DNA from: Chitinophagaceae bacterium
GTDB taxonomy: Bacteria > Bacteroidota > Bacteroidia > Chitinophagales > Chitinophagaceae
Direction of reading: 5' to 3'
DNA: 64,000 nucleotides
NCBI GenBank assembly: GCA_019638615.1
Contig: JAHBTL010000024.1
Location: forward strand, 45,542 to 109,541
Made by a program: the position numbers and the translations under genes
Notes under the pieces: model-generated
Database searches by the model: none
The model's input: the letters and a program-made list of their open reading frames with translations, nothing else
What the model was told of the DNA's origin: nothing
Shown here: positions 1 to 8,212 of the stretch, in pieces
How positions within the stretch are numbered: position 1 is the stretch's first letter
Layout: every line of letters starts with the position of its first letter

Positions 1-1762
1 TAGGAACAGTCGATTTTTCTGATAACTGCATCGAGTTATATCCGAAACTGCTTCGAATGGATAAACCATTTGCTATTCTGTACTCAACCTGCAGGTTACT
101 GAGAAGATTATCTGTTATGGTAGCATACTTAAAATCCAAATATGCAGCAGGGTTATCGAAATAATACCCCCCTTCTTCCCAATTCAGTTTTCCATCTTCT
201 GTATAAAGCGGAGGAGCATTCGGTGGTATGGAAAGAAAGGATGAAATGGATGTATTAAAAAGATTGCTCCTGGCATTGGAATAGCTTGATGCCAGCCTTG
301 CCGTAAACTTTTTATCCCTGCTTGTGTAGCTGATATTATTAGTGAAGAATATTTTGCTTACCCCCATATCACCCGGAAATACAGTGCCTTCCTTATTGTA
401 GCCTGCGCTTAAAAAAAGCTGGAGATTTTCATTGCCACCGGAAAGCCCTACCTGACCATTATATGAATGGGAGATATTACCAAGCATCATTTTACTGAAA
501 TCAGTATTTCTTGTAGTATCCCAAATTAATATATCGGGAGCGTAGCCCTCTGCCCAGGGATCAGCAGAAGGTGTAAATCCATCATTTGCAAGCGCCTCCC
601 TTCGCATCTCCATATATTCAGCAGTATTTAGCATGTCCGGCAGTTTTGGAGCTCTGCTCCAACCCGTGTAAAAATTTGCAAATACCCTGGTTTTCCCTGC
701 AGTGCCTTTTTTTGTTGTTATCAAAACAACCCCGTTAGCGCCTCTACTGCCATATATGGCGGTAGCGTCAGCATCTTTTAGTATTTCTATGCTTTCTATA
801 TCAAGCGGGTTAATATTGGCAATAGGGCTGAGTCCTGAAATACCACTGCTGGTAGTAAGGATTGAATATTGGTTATTGATGGGTTGGTTATTTGCTGCAA
901 GCGGTACACCATCCACAATGATCAATGGTTCCGAACGTTGGCTAAGAGAATTTTGTCCCCGTACCTGAATACTTATACTTCCTCCTGGCACTCCACTTGA
1001 TTGTGTTACTACCAGCCCGGGCACCTTCCCGTGAAGAGTTGCCAATGGATCGCTTACCGGCTGCTGGGCTATTTCCTCGCTACTAATTTTGCCGATACTG
1101 CCTGTATTAAATCTGCGGGATGTTTTTCCATATGCCATTACTACTGTTTCATCAAGCATGCTTATGGATTGTTTCATAGTAACTGTAATAAAAGATTGTT
1201 TGCTTACAGTGACCTCTTCTTTATTATATCCCACGCTTGTAAATACCAAAACTTCATTTACAGGAATATCCCCCAAAGTGAACCCGCCTTTTTCGTTTGT
1301 ATAAGTCCCTTTTTTCGATTTAACTGCCGTAACTGATACGCTAAGCAACCCTACGCCATTTTCCCCAACAACTTTTCCCGACACTGTTATTGTCGTATCA
1401 AGCGCTGGAATACTTTTGTCATGTTTATCAAGCACAACAACATATTTATCTTCAATGATGTAAGAGAGTGGCTGGTTCAGGAAGCAAGTGCTGAGCGCCT
1501 CATTTAGCGATACGCTTTTTAGCTGAACTGTGATGCTGATCGTATGCTTTAGCTGCGCTCGGGTGTAGATAAAAGAATATCCAGTCTGGCTGGTTATTTC
1601 TTTAAGGGCCTTCTCCAAGGGCTCATTGCTTAAGCTGAGCGTAACTGTTGTTTGTCCATATCCCAGGCCAGAAGCCTGGAGACAGGTAAGCAGCATTATC
1701 ATAGAAATCAGCCTCATAAGCAGTAAGGTTAGGTACTTTCGGACACAAATGTGTATTTCCAT
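1..1762 (-). CDS. SusC/RagA-type TonB-dependent outer-membrane receptor with STN domain (3' end cut off by window)
   Basis: About 587 codons are visible and the reading frame runs off the left edge, so the C-terminal barrel is missing. The N-terminus is a hydrophobic signal sequence ending near GLGYGQ. It is followed by a secretin/TonB short N-terminal (STN) domain (about residues 38-105), a carboxypeptidase-regulatory-like domain (about 115-205), and a plug domain containing TAIYGSRGANGVVL and the start of the barrel. STN domains contact FecR-type anti-sigma factors, and the fecR-like gene lies 129 bp upstream on the same strand, so this receptor is probably transcriptionally signalling. I chose the ATG at 1762 (MEIHICVRKYL) because it keeps the whole hydrophobic leader; an ATG at 1717 (MRLISMIML) is the alternative. 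A SusD partner would be expected beyond the left edge. The substrate cannot be told. Confidence 0.93.
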   Translation of the reverse strand, partial: MEIHICVRKYLTLLLMRLISMIMLLTCLQASGLGYGQTTVTLSLSNEPLEKALKEITSQTGYSFIYTRAQLKHTISITVQLKSVSLNEALSTCFLNQPLSYIIEDKYVVVLDKHDKSIPALDTTITVSGKVVGENGVGLLSVSVTAVKSKKGTYTNEKGGFTLGDIPVNEVLVFTSVGYNKEEVTVSKQSFITVTMKQSISMLDETVVMAYGKTSRRFNTGSIGKISSEEIAQQPVSDPLATLHGKVPGLVVTQSSGVPGGSISIQVRGQNSLSQRSEPLIIVDGVPLAANNQPINNQYSILTTSSGISGLSPIANINPLDIESIEILKDADATAIYGSRGANGVVLITTKKGTAGKTRVFANFYTGWSRAPKLPDMLNTAEYMEMRREALANDGFTPSADPWAEGYAPDILIWDTTRNTDFSKMMLGNISHSYNGQVGLSGGNENLQLFLSAGYNKEGTVFPGDMGVSKIFFTNNISYTSRDKKFTARLASSYSNARSNLFNTSISSFLSIPPNAPPLYTEDGKLNWEEGGYYFDNPAAYLDFKYATITDNLLSNLQVEYRIANGLSIRSSFGYNSMQLSEKSTVP

Positions 1763-1832
1763 ACTTTTGCATTGTTGGGTTTATTAAATACAGTTGTTTG
1801 CGCAATTGATTTTGGGTTGACCCAACATTCCG

Positions 1833-1862
1833 CCGGAAGTGCTCGCAACACTTCCGGTTTTT
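1833..1862 (+). other. Perfect 9-bp stem-loop between fecR-like gene and susC
   Basis: CCGGAAGTG (1833-1841) pairs with CACTTCCGG (1849-1857) around a 7-nt loop, and five T follow on the plus strand. On the minus strand, where both flanking genes are transcribed, no T-run follows. It is therefore more likely an mRNA processing or stability hairpin, or an attenuator, between the anti-sigma and receptor cistrons than a terminator for them. Confidence 0.5.
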
Positions 1863-1891
1863 ACTGGTATCAACCGGTGTAAGCTCAGCCG

Positions 1892-3091
1892 TCAGGGTAA
1901 TACATAAATGATATTATTTTCAGTTTTAAATTTTACATAGCCATTTAATTGCAGTAGACGCAGCAACTTTTCTAATGGCTCACCTCTGCTTATAGTAGCA
2001 TTAAACTGTTGTTTAAAATCACCCTGATAAACAATTTTTGCATTGTACCACCTTGCCACCTGGGTCATTATTTGTTCAATAGGCGCATCGTGAAAAACGA
2101 ATAAACCTTCTTTCCAGCCGGTTGCTTCCTCTATATCAATATTGGTGGCTGTGGCTATTGTATCATCCTGTATAACCGCCTGCATTCCCGGAGCTAAAAC
2201 TGCTTTATGCCTGTCATTTTGAACAAGCACTTTTCCCTCAACAAGCGTTATCGTCTTTTCTTTCTCTTTAGGATAAGCCTGCACATTGAAATGAGTGCCC
2301 AATACTGCCACCGTATCGCTATCTGCCAATACAACCTTAAAAGGAGCTTTTGCATTATGAGCAACTTCAAAATAGGCTTCACCCGATAGCTCAACCCTGC
2401 GTTCATTACTATGGAAAGCTGCCGGGTAGCGCAGGGTACTTTCTGCATTCAGCCACACTTTAGTGTTATCATTCAGTGTTACCTGAAACTGGCCACCCAC
2501 GGGAGTAGTAAGCATATGTATAGCCTCTACATTTTTACCATCACTTTCTTGCGGGTATATTAAAACTTCATCATCTTGTTTTGATATATTAAGTGCTGCG
2601 GCAGTTGGCAGCGGGCCGTTTTTGGCATCGGCAAGATCAATAATGGAGCCATCGGGTAAAGTGAGCGTGGCTTTATTTCCTCCCGGTTGCAGTATATCTC
2701 TTTTCACTATTGGCGGTTTTTTGTTTGGGGAGGAAGACGAATTGGCGGTACGCCATACCGCAAATACGACCAATAAAATAATAAACATTGCTGCGGCAGA
2801 CATCCATACCAACCCCATTTTCCTCCTTTTTGGTTTTTCAAACCGGCCACCTTGTTGCAGTTCCCGGAAAATTTGTTCAGACTGTGTTCTTTCCATCATC
2901 GCCAGGTTAGCTTCAATATTCTTTTCATCTGTCAGGTCTTCAAACAGTTTCATGTTTCTATCGTTTGCATTTACCCAATCATCCAGTTCTACATGTTCAG
3001 CATTACTAAGGGTATTGCGGATATACCCGGCAATAAGGTAGGCTACGCGATGGGCTTCCTTGTCCATATGGCTGTATGGATTGTTATTCAT
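1892..3091 (-). CDS. FecR family anti-sigma factor
   Basis: 399 aa. The N-terminal cytoplasmic domain (about 1-88) is followed by one transmembrane helix (about 92-114, MSAAAMFIILLVVFAVW), a FecR periplasmic domain (about 185-285, including TPVGGQFQVTLNDNTKVWLN) and a C-terminal DUF4974-type region (about 325-399). In this family the protein senses the state of the STN-type TonB receptor and controls an ECF sigma factor. The receptor gene lies directly downstream. In most Bacteroidota loci the ECF sigma gene sits immediately upstream of fecR; here no sigma gene is visible there, so the sigma partner must be elsewhere or lost. Confidence 0.93.
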   Translation of the reverse strand: MNNNPYSHMDKEAHRVAYLIAGYIRNTLSNAEHVELDDWVNANDRNMKLFEDLTDEKNIEANLAMMERTQSEQIFRELQQGGRFEKPKRRKMGLVWMSAAAMFIILLVVFAVWRTANSSSSPNKKPPIVKRDILQPGGNKATLTLPDGSIIDLADAKNGPLPTAAALNISKQDDEVLIYPQESDGKNVEAIHMLTTPVGGQFQVTLNDNTKVWLNAESTLRYPAAFHSNERRVELSGEAYFEVAHNAKAPFKVVLADSDTVAVLGTHFNVQAYPKEKEKTITLVEGKVLVQNDRHKAVLAPGMQAVIQDDTIATATNIDIEEATGWKEGLFVFHDAPIEQIMTQVARWYNAKIVYQGDFKQQFNATISRGEPLEKLLRLLQLNGYVKFKTENNIIYVLP

Positions 3092-3329
3092 AATATTAAA
3101 TTAGCACATGCTTCTTATAAGAAAGTACGCAAATGAGGAAACACACTACAAAGTTGAAAAGAAAATTTTTACCAGAAGACAATTTTTGCAATGCGGAGTA
3201 AGCAGCCGATAGGTCTCTGCCCTTACTAAAAGTCCAAAAAAAGATACTAAATGTAAATTTATATATACTTATTGTTATTTTTTGCTTACCCCACGTTTCC
3301 ATGGCTGTAACTTTTCGTTTTATGATTTT

Positions 3330-3617
3330 ATGGCCAGGGAAGAAAATGAAACGCAATACAAGGTAGTACGTTTAATGTTTCAAAGCAACAATATTAAGCG
3401 TATGAAGGATATTGAAAAGCTCTATCCGACAATGATTGCAAAAGCACTTGGTATTAATCACAGTAGGTACATTCAAAAATTATATAAGCCCGAAGAGTTT
3501 TCAGTTAAACAAATTGTAGAATTAGCAAATTTACTTGACATAAACGCACAGTTGATTATAGATGTCATTCTCAAACAATTAAATTCCTCTAATAGAATAA
3601 AAAAGAAACCGGTATAA
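3330..3617 (+). CDS. Small helical protein, possible helix-turn-helix DNA-binding protein
   Basis: 95 aa from the ATG at 3330 (MAREENETQYK); an in-frame ATG at 3282 would add 16 residues that look like promoter DNA rather than protein. Residues 25-85 are predicted helical. They contain a stretch resembling an HTH (IAKALGINHSRYIQKLY) followed by EFSVKQIVELANLLDIN, which reads like the recognition and packing helices of XRE-type regulators, ending in a basic tail. There is no signal peptide. It is transcribed divergently from the fecR-like gene, so regulation of that operon is possible but unproven. I do not recognise a named family. Confidence 0.6.
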   Translation: MAREENETQYKVVRLMFQSNNIKRMKDIEKLYPTMIAKALGINHSRYIQKLYKPEEFSVKQIVELANLLDINAQLIIDVILKQLNSSNRIKKKPV

Positions 3618-3720
3618 AAAACGTCAATAAATTGTTGATCTTCGACCCCACATCAGACAAGCACCGGAACGTCAATTCAAACGATTCTTTGAAACGTTTA
3701 CTGGATTTGAAGCAAACCAG

Positions 3721-6036
3721 TTATTTACTGCCTGCTTTTTGCATGGCGTTGCCGCCTGTGCTGGCGCCACGCATGGCGCGGTGACCTTCTTTGAACAACT
3801 GGAACCGGCTGGGCAATTCTTTTACCGGCCACCCATTGTTCGATTCATCAATGTCGGCTGTTTCCCGGTAAGGATCTATTTTGATGGCGGTTGCTTCCTT
3901 ATCCTTAATAAATACCTTGCTGAAATTGTATTCATTCAACCGCCAAACGGATACAGGCACACGATCTGTTTCTTTGGTACCGTCTTTAAATGTCCATTCA
4001 ATGATTACGGGCATCAGCATGCCGCCCTTATTGGAAAAGTTCAGCTCGTAAAAATTTTTTCCCACCCAGGTGCTCCTGTTCACTTCATCCGGCACTACCA
4101 TCGCATCCTTTTGCTGCTGTCTCATTTTTTCGTCAGCCTGTCTGTTGAAATAATAAAAATCCCGCAGGGAAGTATCGGTATCGGTATAAAACTGAATGCT
4201 TTTATCGTTTTTGTTACGCTCCTGCCCTATATGAATAAAAGGTTGTTTTGCCAGCGCCTGCGCATTATGGGGATCATCCATCTTAAACCATTTCACGCTG
4301 TCCAATGCTATATCAACAGGCTCCGTTCCAAACCACCATCCGCGCCAGAACCAGTCGAGATCCACACCGCTTGCGTCTTCCATGGTACGGAAAAGATCGG
4401 CAGGCGTGGGATGCCTGAAAGCCCAGCGGCGGGCATACTGCTTAAACGCGTAATCGAACAGCTCCCTTCCCATGATGGTTTCACGCAAAATATTAAGTCC
4501 TGTCGCGGCTTTTGCATATGCGTTCCAGCCTATGCTCACCAGGTTATCGCCCATTGTCATAATGGGTTCCATATCATTTTTAGGCTGACGGGTATAGTCT
4601 GTGATCAAATAAGCAGGTCCTCGCTTGGAAGGATAATTGTTATCAAACTCCTGCTCTGTTAAAAACTGGCAGAAAGTATTCAGTCCTTCATCCATCCACC
4701 ACCACTGGCGCTCATCGCTGTTCACGATCATCGGGAAAAAATTATGTCCCACTTCGTGAATGATCACGCTGATCATACCATACTTTACCGCCTCGCTGTA
4801 AGTGCCGTCTTTTTCGGTGCGGCCATAGTTAAAGCAGATCATGGGATATTCCATACCGCTGGATGCTTCCACGGAAATAGCTACCGGGTAAGGATAGGGT
4901 ATGGTATACTTTGAATAGGTTTTAATGGTATGCGCTACTACCTTGGTGGAATATTTGCTGTACAAATTATATGCTTCCTTAGGATAATAGCTCATGGCCA
5001 TTACTTTTTTTCCTTCCACCTGCACCGGCATCGCGTCCCATACGAATTTCCGCGATGAAGTCCATGCAAAATCCCTTACATTCTCCGCTTCGTATATCCA
5101 TGTTTTGGTGGCGGTTGTTTTGTCTTTTTCGTTGGCAACCGCTTCCTCCAGCGTCACCACTTCCAAAGGGTCTTTCGCTGTTTGCGTCTGCTGCCATTTT
5201 TTATATTGTGCAGGCGTTAATACCGCATTGTAATTTTTGCATTCGCCCGTAGAGCCTACTATATGATCAGCGGGTACGGTCATCTTCACCTTAAAATTCC
5301 CGAACGTAAGCGCAAACTCAGCACCTCCTTTAAACTGCAGGTTCTGCCATCCCTGGAAATCGGAATACACCGCCAGCCTGGGGTACCACTGGCTCATGGT
5401 AAAAACGTGATTGCCGTCCTCTTCAAAAAACTCGTACCCTCCCCTGCCCATGTGGTAATACCTGTCAGGGATCTTATAATTCCAGTCGATGCTGAAAATG
5501 AACTTCTGCCCCGGCTGCAATGTAGCCGGCAGGTCGATGCGCATCATCGTTTGATTGATGGTATATGAAAGATTCTTCCCTGCAGATACCAGCCTGGTGA
5601 TCTTTACCCCGTAGTCCTGCATTTTCCGCCAGTCTTCCAGGTCCATGATCTCATTGTGGTTCATCAGCGGCTTCATTTCCGAACGTGTATCACGGTTGTT
5701 GTCGCTGTTGGGGTCGTGGATGTTTTCATCCAGTTGCAACCATATATACTGGAGCGCGTCGGGAGAATTGTTATAATACGTAATGGTTTCCGAGCCGGTG
5801 AGCTTCAGGTTGGCTTCATCCAGCGTGCAGGTAATATCGTAATCGGCACGCTGCTGCCAGTATTTCGCTCCCGGGGCTCCGCTGGCTGTTCTGTACTCAT
5901 TGGGAGTGGGCAGCAGGTAGCTCAACTGCTCAAAGCGGTTACCATGGTTGGAGCCGGGGTTGTTGAGATGCTGGGCTTTTACGCTCAAACAGGTTGTTAA
6001 TAAAACAACGAAAAAAAATATACGTGTTTGCAACAT
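3721..6036 (-). CDS. M1 family zinc metallopeptidase (aminopeptidase-like), secreted
   Basis: 771 aa with a signal peptide (MLQTRIFFFVVLLTTCLSVKA). The gluzincin motif HEVGH, followed by 18 residues and the third zinc ligand Glu (in MDEGLN), lies near residue 425. A GAMEN-like exopeptidase motif is seen as SGMEYP near residue 397. The N-terminal beta-rich region (about 40-270) fits the M1 saddle domain, and a C-terminal beta domain follows the catalytic domain. The role is probably periplasmic or outer-membrane peptide processing. It is followed upstream on the same strand by the HupE-like gene (21-bp gap). The neighbouring HupE and DUF6702 genes suggest a conserved functional set, possibly metal related. 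Confidence 0.93.
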   Translation of the reverse strand: MLQTRIFFFVVLLTTCLSVKAQHLNNPGSNHGNRFEQLSYLLPTPNEYRTASGAPGAKYWQQRADYDITCTLDEANLKLTGSETITYYNNSPDALQYIWLQLDENIHDPNSDNNRDTRSEMKPLMNHNEIMDLEDWRKMQDYGVKITRLVSAGKNLSYTINQTMMRIDLPATLQPGQKFIFSIDWNYKIPDRYYHMGRGGYEFFEEDGNHVFTMSQWYPRLAVYSDFQGWQNLQFKGGAEFALTFGNFKVKMTVPADHIVGSTGECKNYNAVLTPAQYKKWQQTQTAKDPLEVVTLEEAVANEKDKTTATKTWIYEAENVRDFAWTSSRKFVWDAMPVQVEGKKVMAMSYYPKEAYNLYSKYSTKVVAHTIKTYSKYTIPYPYPVAISVEASSGMEYPMICFNYGRTEKDGTYSEAVKYGMISVIIHEVGHNFFPMIVNSDERQWWWMDEGLNTFCQFLTEQEFDNNYPSKRGPAYLITDYTRQPKNDMEPIMTMGDNLVSIGWNAYAKAATGLNILRETIMGRELFDYAFKQYARRWAFRHPTPADLFRTMEDASGVDLDWFWRGWWFGTEPVDIALDSVKWFKMDDPHNAQALAKQPFIHIGQERNKNDKSIQFYTDTDTSLRDFYYFNRQADEKMRQQQKDAMVVPDEVNRSTWVGKNFYELNFSNKGGMLMPVIIEWTFKDGTKETDRVPVSVWRLNEYNFSKVFIKDKEATAIKIDPYRETADIDESNNGWPVKELPSRFQLFKEGHRAMRGASTGGNAMQKAGSK

Positions 6037-6056
6037 ATCTGTTTTTTAAAATTATC

Positions 6057-6638
6057 CTATAATTCCGCCAGTCTTTCCAGTGCCATCACCAGTGCAATGG
6101 AGAAAATACCTCCTGAAATAAACAATATCCATTCCCGGCGGGGTGTTTTAAAAACAGGTACAAATATAAAACCCAGCAGCATTACAGCCAGTACTATTAA
6201 CAGTTGTCCCAGCTCCAGCCCTATATTAAAGGCCAGCAACTGTGTTACGATCTGCTCATTTTTGCCCATCATGCTGCGGAGGTAGTTCGAAAATCCCATG
6301 CCATGTATCAGCCCAAAAACCAACGCGGCGGCATACTTCCATTTTATTTTTTCTACATCGAACTTTTTTACCCACACGTTCTGCAAGGCTGTGATCATAA
6401 TGGTAACAGGGATCAGGAATTCTATCCAGTTGCTGGATAGAAGTATTTTATTGTAAATGCTCAATGCCAGCGTTACGGAATGACCGATGGTAAAAGCCGT
6501 AACCAGCAGCAATACTTTCTTCCAGTCGCCCGGCAAATAGGGAAGGCAAAGCGCCACCACGAACAATATGTGATCGTAGCCTCTTATATCGGTTATATGA
6601 TACAGGCCTTCCCGCAGGAAAAATGTAAAATCGTTCAT
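6057..6638 (-). CDS. HupE/UreJ-like integral membrane protein
   Basis: 193 aa from MNDFTFFLREG; an ATG 8 codons upstream (6662) is possible, but the family begins like this one. Six or so hydrophobic helices are visible. The first part holds GYDHILFVVAL and the central part AFTIGHSVTLAL and LIHGMGFSNYL, with the conserved histidines typical of HupE/UreJ proteins, which are thought to transport nickel or another metal. The substrate is not provable here. It forms an operon with the M1 metallopeptidase downstream (21-bp gap). A DUF6702 gene is divergent on the other side. Confidence 0.85.
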   Translation of the reverse strand: MNDFTFFLREGLYHITDIRGYDHILFVVALCLPYLPGDWKKVLLLVTAFTIGHSVTLALSIYNKILLSSNWIEFLIPVTIMITALQNVWVKKFDVEKIKWKYAAALVFGLIHGMGFSNYLRSMMGKNEQIVTQLLAFNIGLELGQLLIVLAVMLLGFIFVPVFKTPRREWILFISGGIFSIALVMALERLAEL

Positions 6639-6674
6639 AGAAGAAAGATTAGATTGGTGCATTTCAAACTTTCG

Positions 6675-6760
6675 CAGGCGGGTGATGACACCCGCCTGTA
6701 GGGCTCACTACCGGTCGGTGCCCGCCTGAATGACGTAGTCGGGCAGGTCCCACCGACCGG
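6675..6760. repeat. Two adjacent GC-rich palindromes (REP-like)
   Basis: CAGGCGGGTG (6675-6684) pairs with CACCCGCCTG (6689-6698) around a 4-nt loop. CCGGTCGGTG (6711-6720) pairs with CACCGACCGG (6751-6760) and encloses a smaller TGCCCG/CGGGCA pair. They lie in the divergent gap between hupE-like and the DUF6702 gene and are far more GC-rich than the surroundings. Confidence 0.6.
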
Positions 6761-6854
6761 AAAATTTGCATAATACGAAAACTTGAAATACGCCCCCATC
6801 AGATTGAAAAAGTTTAAAATAAATCAGACTTTTGTAACTGCAAAATTTGTTTGG

Positions 6855-7361
6855 ATGGTTCGTTCTGTTGTCCCGGTGATGCTCCTTTTGTTATCCTGCC
6901 TGTCGTTCAGGGAAGAGAATAAACATCCCTATTATGTAAGCGTAACCGAAATAGAATACATCCAGACAAATAAAGAAATAGGGATTGCCTGTAAAATTTT
7001 TGCCGACGATTTTGAGCAGGCGTTAAAAGAAATGTATCACACGAAAATAGACCTGTACAACACAAAAGATACCGCTTTAACAGGCAAACAGATAGCTGGT
7101 TATATTAGTAAACATTTACAACTGCTTGCCGACGGAAAGCCTGTACCGCTTCAATACCTGGGCTTTGAAATAGAGGGGGAAGCCGCCTGGTGCTACTTTT
7201 CATCCGCCAACATTGCTCCTTTTCAACAGATACAGGTTTTTAATGATCTTTTATACGAATACAAAAAAGAACAGGTAAACCTGATGCATGTAAAGGTGAA
7301 CAGCAACCGGAAAAGCGGCAGGCTCACTTCGCCCGACAACAGGCTGAGCTTTGATTTTTAG
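6855..7361 (+). CDS. DUF6702 family secreted protein
   Basis: 168 aa from the ATG at 6855, which gives a clean signal sequence (MVRSVVPVMLLLLSCLSF). An upstream in-frame ATG at 6783 would add 24 residues ahead of it. The mature part starts HPYYVSVTEIEY and has the pattern of the DUF6702 family: small periplasmic beta proteins found in Bacteroidota next to HupE and M1 peptidase genes. Motifs include KIFADDFEQAL and LGFEIEGEAAWCYF. Function unknown. Context suggests a shared role with the divergent hupE-M1 operon. Confidence 0.85.
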   Translation: MVRSVVPVMLLLLSCLSFREENKHPYYVSVTEIEYIQTNKEIGIACKIFADDFEQALKEMYHTKIDLYNTKDTALTGKQIAGYISKHLQLLADGKPVPLQYLGFEIEGEAAWCYFSSANIAPFQQIQVFNDLLYEYKKEQVNLMHVKVNSNRKSGRLTSPDNRLSFDF

Positions 7362-7666
7362 TCATTGGCAGCCCGCCACCATCTTCGCGCCGGTTGGGAT
7401 TAAATATTATGGCGGGAGAAGCCACCCTCGCAGAAAAAGAGCCAATTGTCATCAAAACAGCCTGGCTTACAATCTCCCCAACCACCGCGCTTTTGTTTTC
7501 GTATACTATGCTGTAAATACCACATGTTTAAATAGTGTTATAATCGTATGAAAACAGGTCGATATATGTGGTAAACGGAATAATAATTTTTAACTTACCC
7601 GTTAAACAGCATTAAGCTGCCGGCGGAGAAGGACAGAGGGCGGTACCAAAATACAATTGATAGTAA
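7362..7666. other. Intergenic region without a gene
   Basis: About 305 bp with no convincing reading frame. It contains GGCGGGAGAAGCC followed by CCCTCGCAG, short pieces that recur (partly inverted) near 44375-44435, so it may hold a degraded dispersed repeat. The last 100 bases are AT-rich and probably contain the promoter of the following sigma-factor gene. Confidence 0.4.
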
Positions 7667-8212
7667 TTGAGTCGGAACCCTGCAGATATTGACCTTATAA
7701 GCGGATGCATCAACAACGACCGTCAGGCACAGGAACGTTTGTATAAACAGTTCTATGTGTCTATGACCTCTATTTGCATGCGGTATACACGCAACGAGCA
7801 CGACGCCATAGAGGTATTACACAATGGCTTTTTAAAAGTATTCAAGCATATTCACCAGTTCGACCAGGTGAAAGCCAGCTTGTATACGTGGATAAGAACC
7901 ATTATGGTAAATACCGCCATTGACTTTGTTCGGCAACATCATAAGCACGCGAGGCAGCTTGAGCTGGATCAGGCAAACGAACCCTATATTGACAGCGAGG
8001 CGCTGCAAAAGCTGGACGCGGGTGAGCTGTTGCATCTTGTACGCAAGCTTCCGCCGGCTACACAAACTGTCTTCAACCTGTATGTAATAGAAGGATATAC
8101 TCATAAAGAAATAGGTATTAAAATGGGCATCAGCGAAGGCACAAGCAAGTGGCATTTAAGCGAAGCACGGAAGTTATTGCAGAAATCACTCAAAACATTA
8201 TATGTAGTATAA
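7667..8212 (+). CDS. ECF-type RNA polymerase sigma factor
   Basis: 181 aa. Region 2 (about 20-85) includes the Bacteroidota-type AIEVLHNGFLKVFKHI and WIRTIMVNTAIDFVR. Region 4 (about 120-175) includes LPPATQTVFNLYVIEGYTHK, EIGIKMGISEGTSK and WHLSEARKLLQ. The start is a TTG at 7667, directly preceded by an in-frame TAA, and no ATG occurs before conserved region 2, so a non-ATG start is required. The stop overlaps the ATG of the next gene by one base, so the two are translationally coupled. The downstream protein is probably its anti-sigma partner. Confidence 0.92.
   Translation: MSRNPADIDLISGCINNDRQAQERLYKQFYVSMTSICMRYTRNEHDAIEVLHNGFLKVFKHIHQFDQVKASLYTWIRTIMVNTAIDFVRQHHKHARQLELDQANEPYIDSEALQKLDAGELLHLVRKLPPATQTVFNLYVIEGYTHKEIGIKMGISEGTSKWHLSEARKLLQKSLKTLYVV

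Noticed and set aside
1623-1805. 60-codon frame at the susC start
   Set aside because: It overlaps the signal peptide of the real receptor frame and has no domain of its own.
3096-3356. 86-codon minus-strand frame upstream of fecR, as a possible missing sigma factor
   Set aside because: Phe/Lys-rich with no sigma region 2 or 4 motifs; it covers a promoter region.
3618-3720. Open stretch between the small HTH-like gene and the M1 peptidase gene that reads IFDPTSDKHRNVNSND
   Set aside because: Too short, no start codon, and it runs antisense into the peptidase C-terminus.
3739-4662. Long antisense frame over the M1 peptidase gene
   Set aside because: Cys/His-rich composition and position antisense to a gene with intact catalytic motifs show it is a shadow.
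7351-7551. 66-codon frame after the DUF6702 gene
   Set aside because: No protein-like pattern; overlaps the stop of the DUF6702 gene and repeat-like sequence.
7667-8212. This ECF sigma factor as the missing partner of the FecR at 1892-3091
   Set aside because: It is translationally coupled to its own TM/barrel partner and lies 4.5 kb away on the other strand, so pairing with the FecR is not supported.
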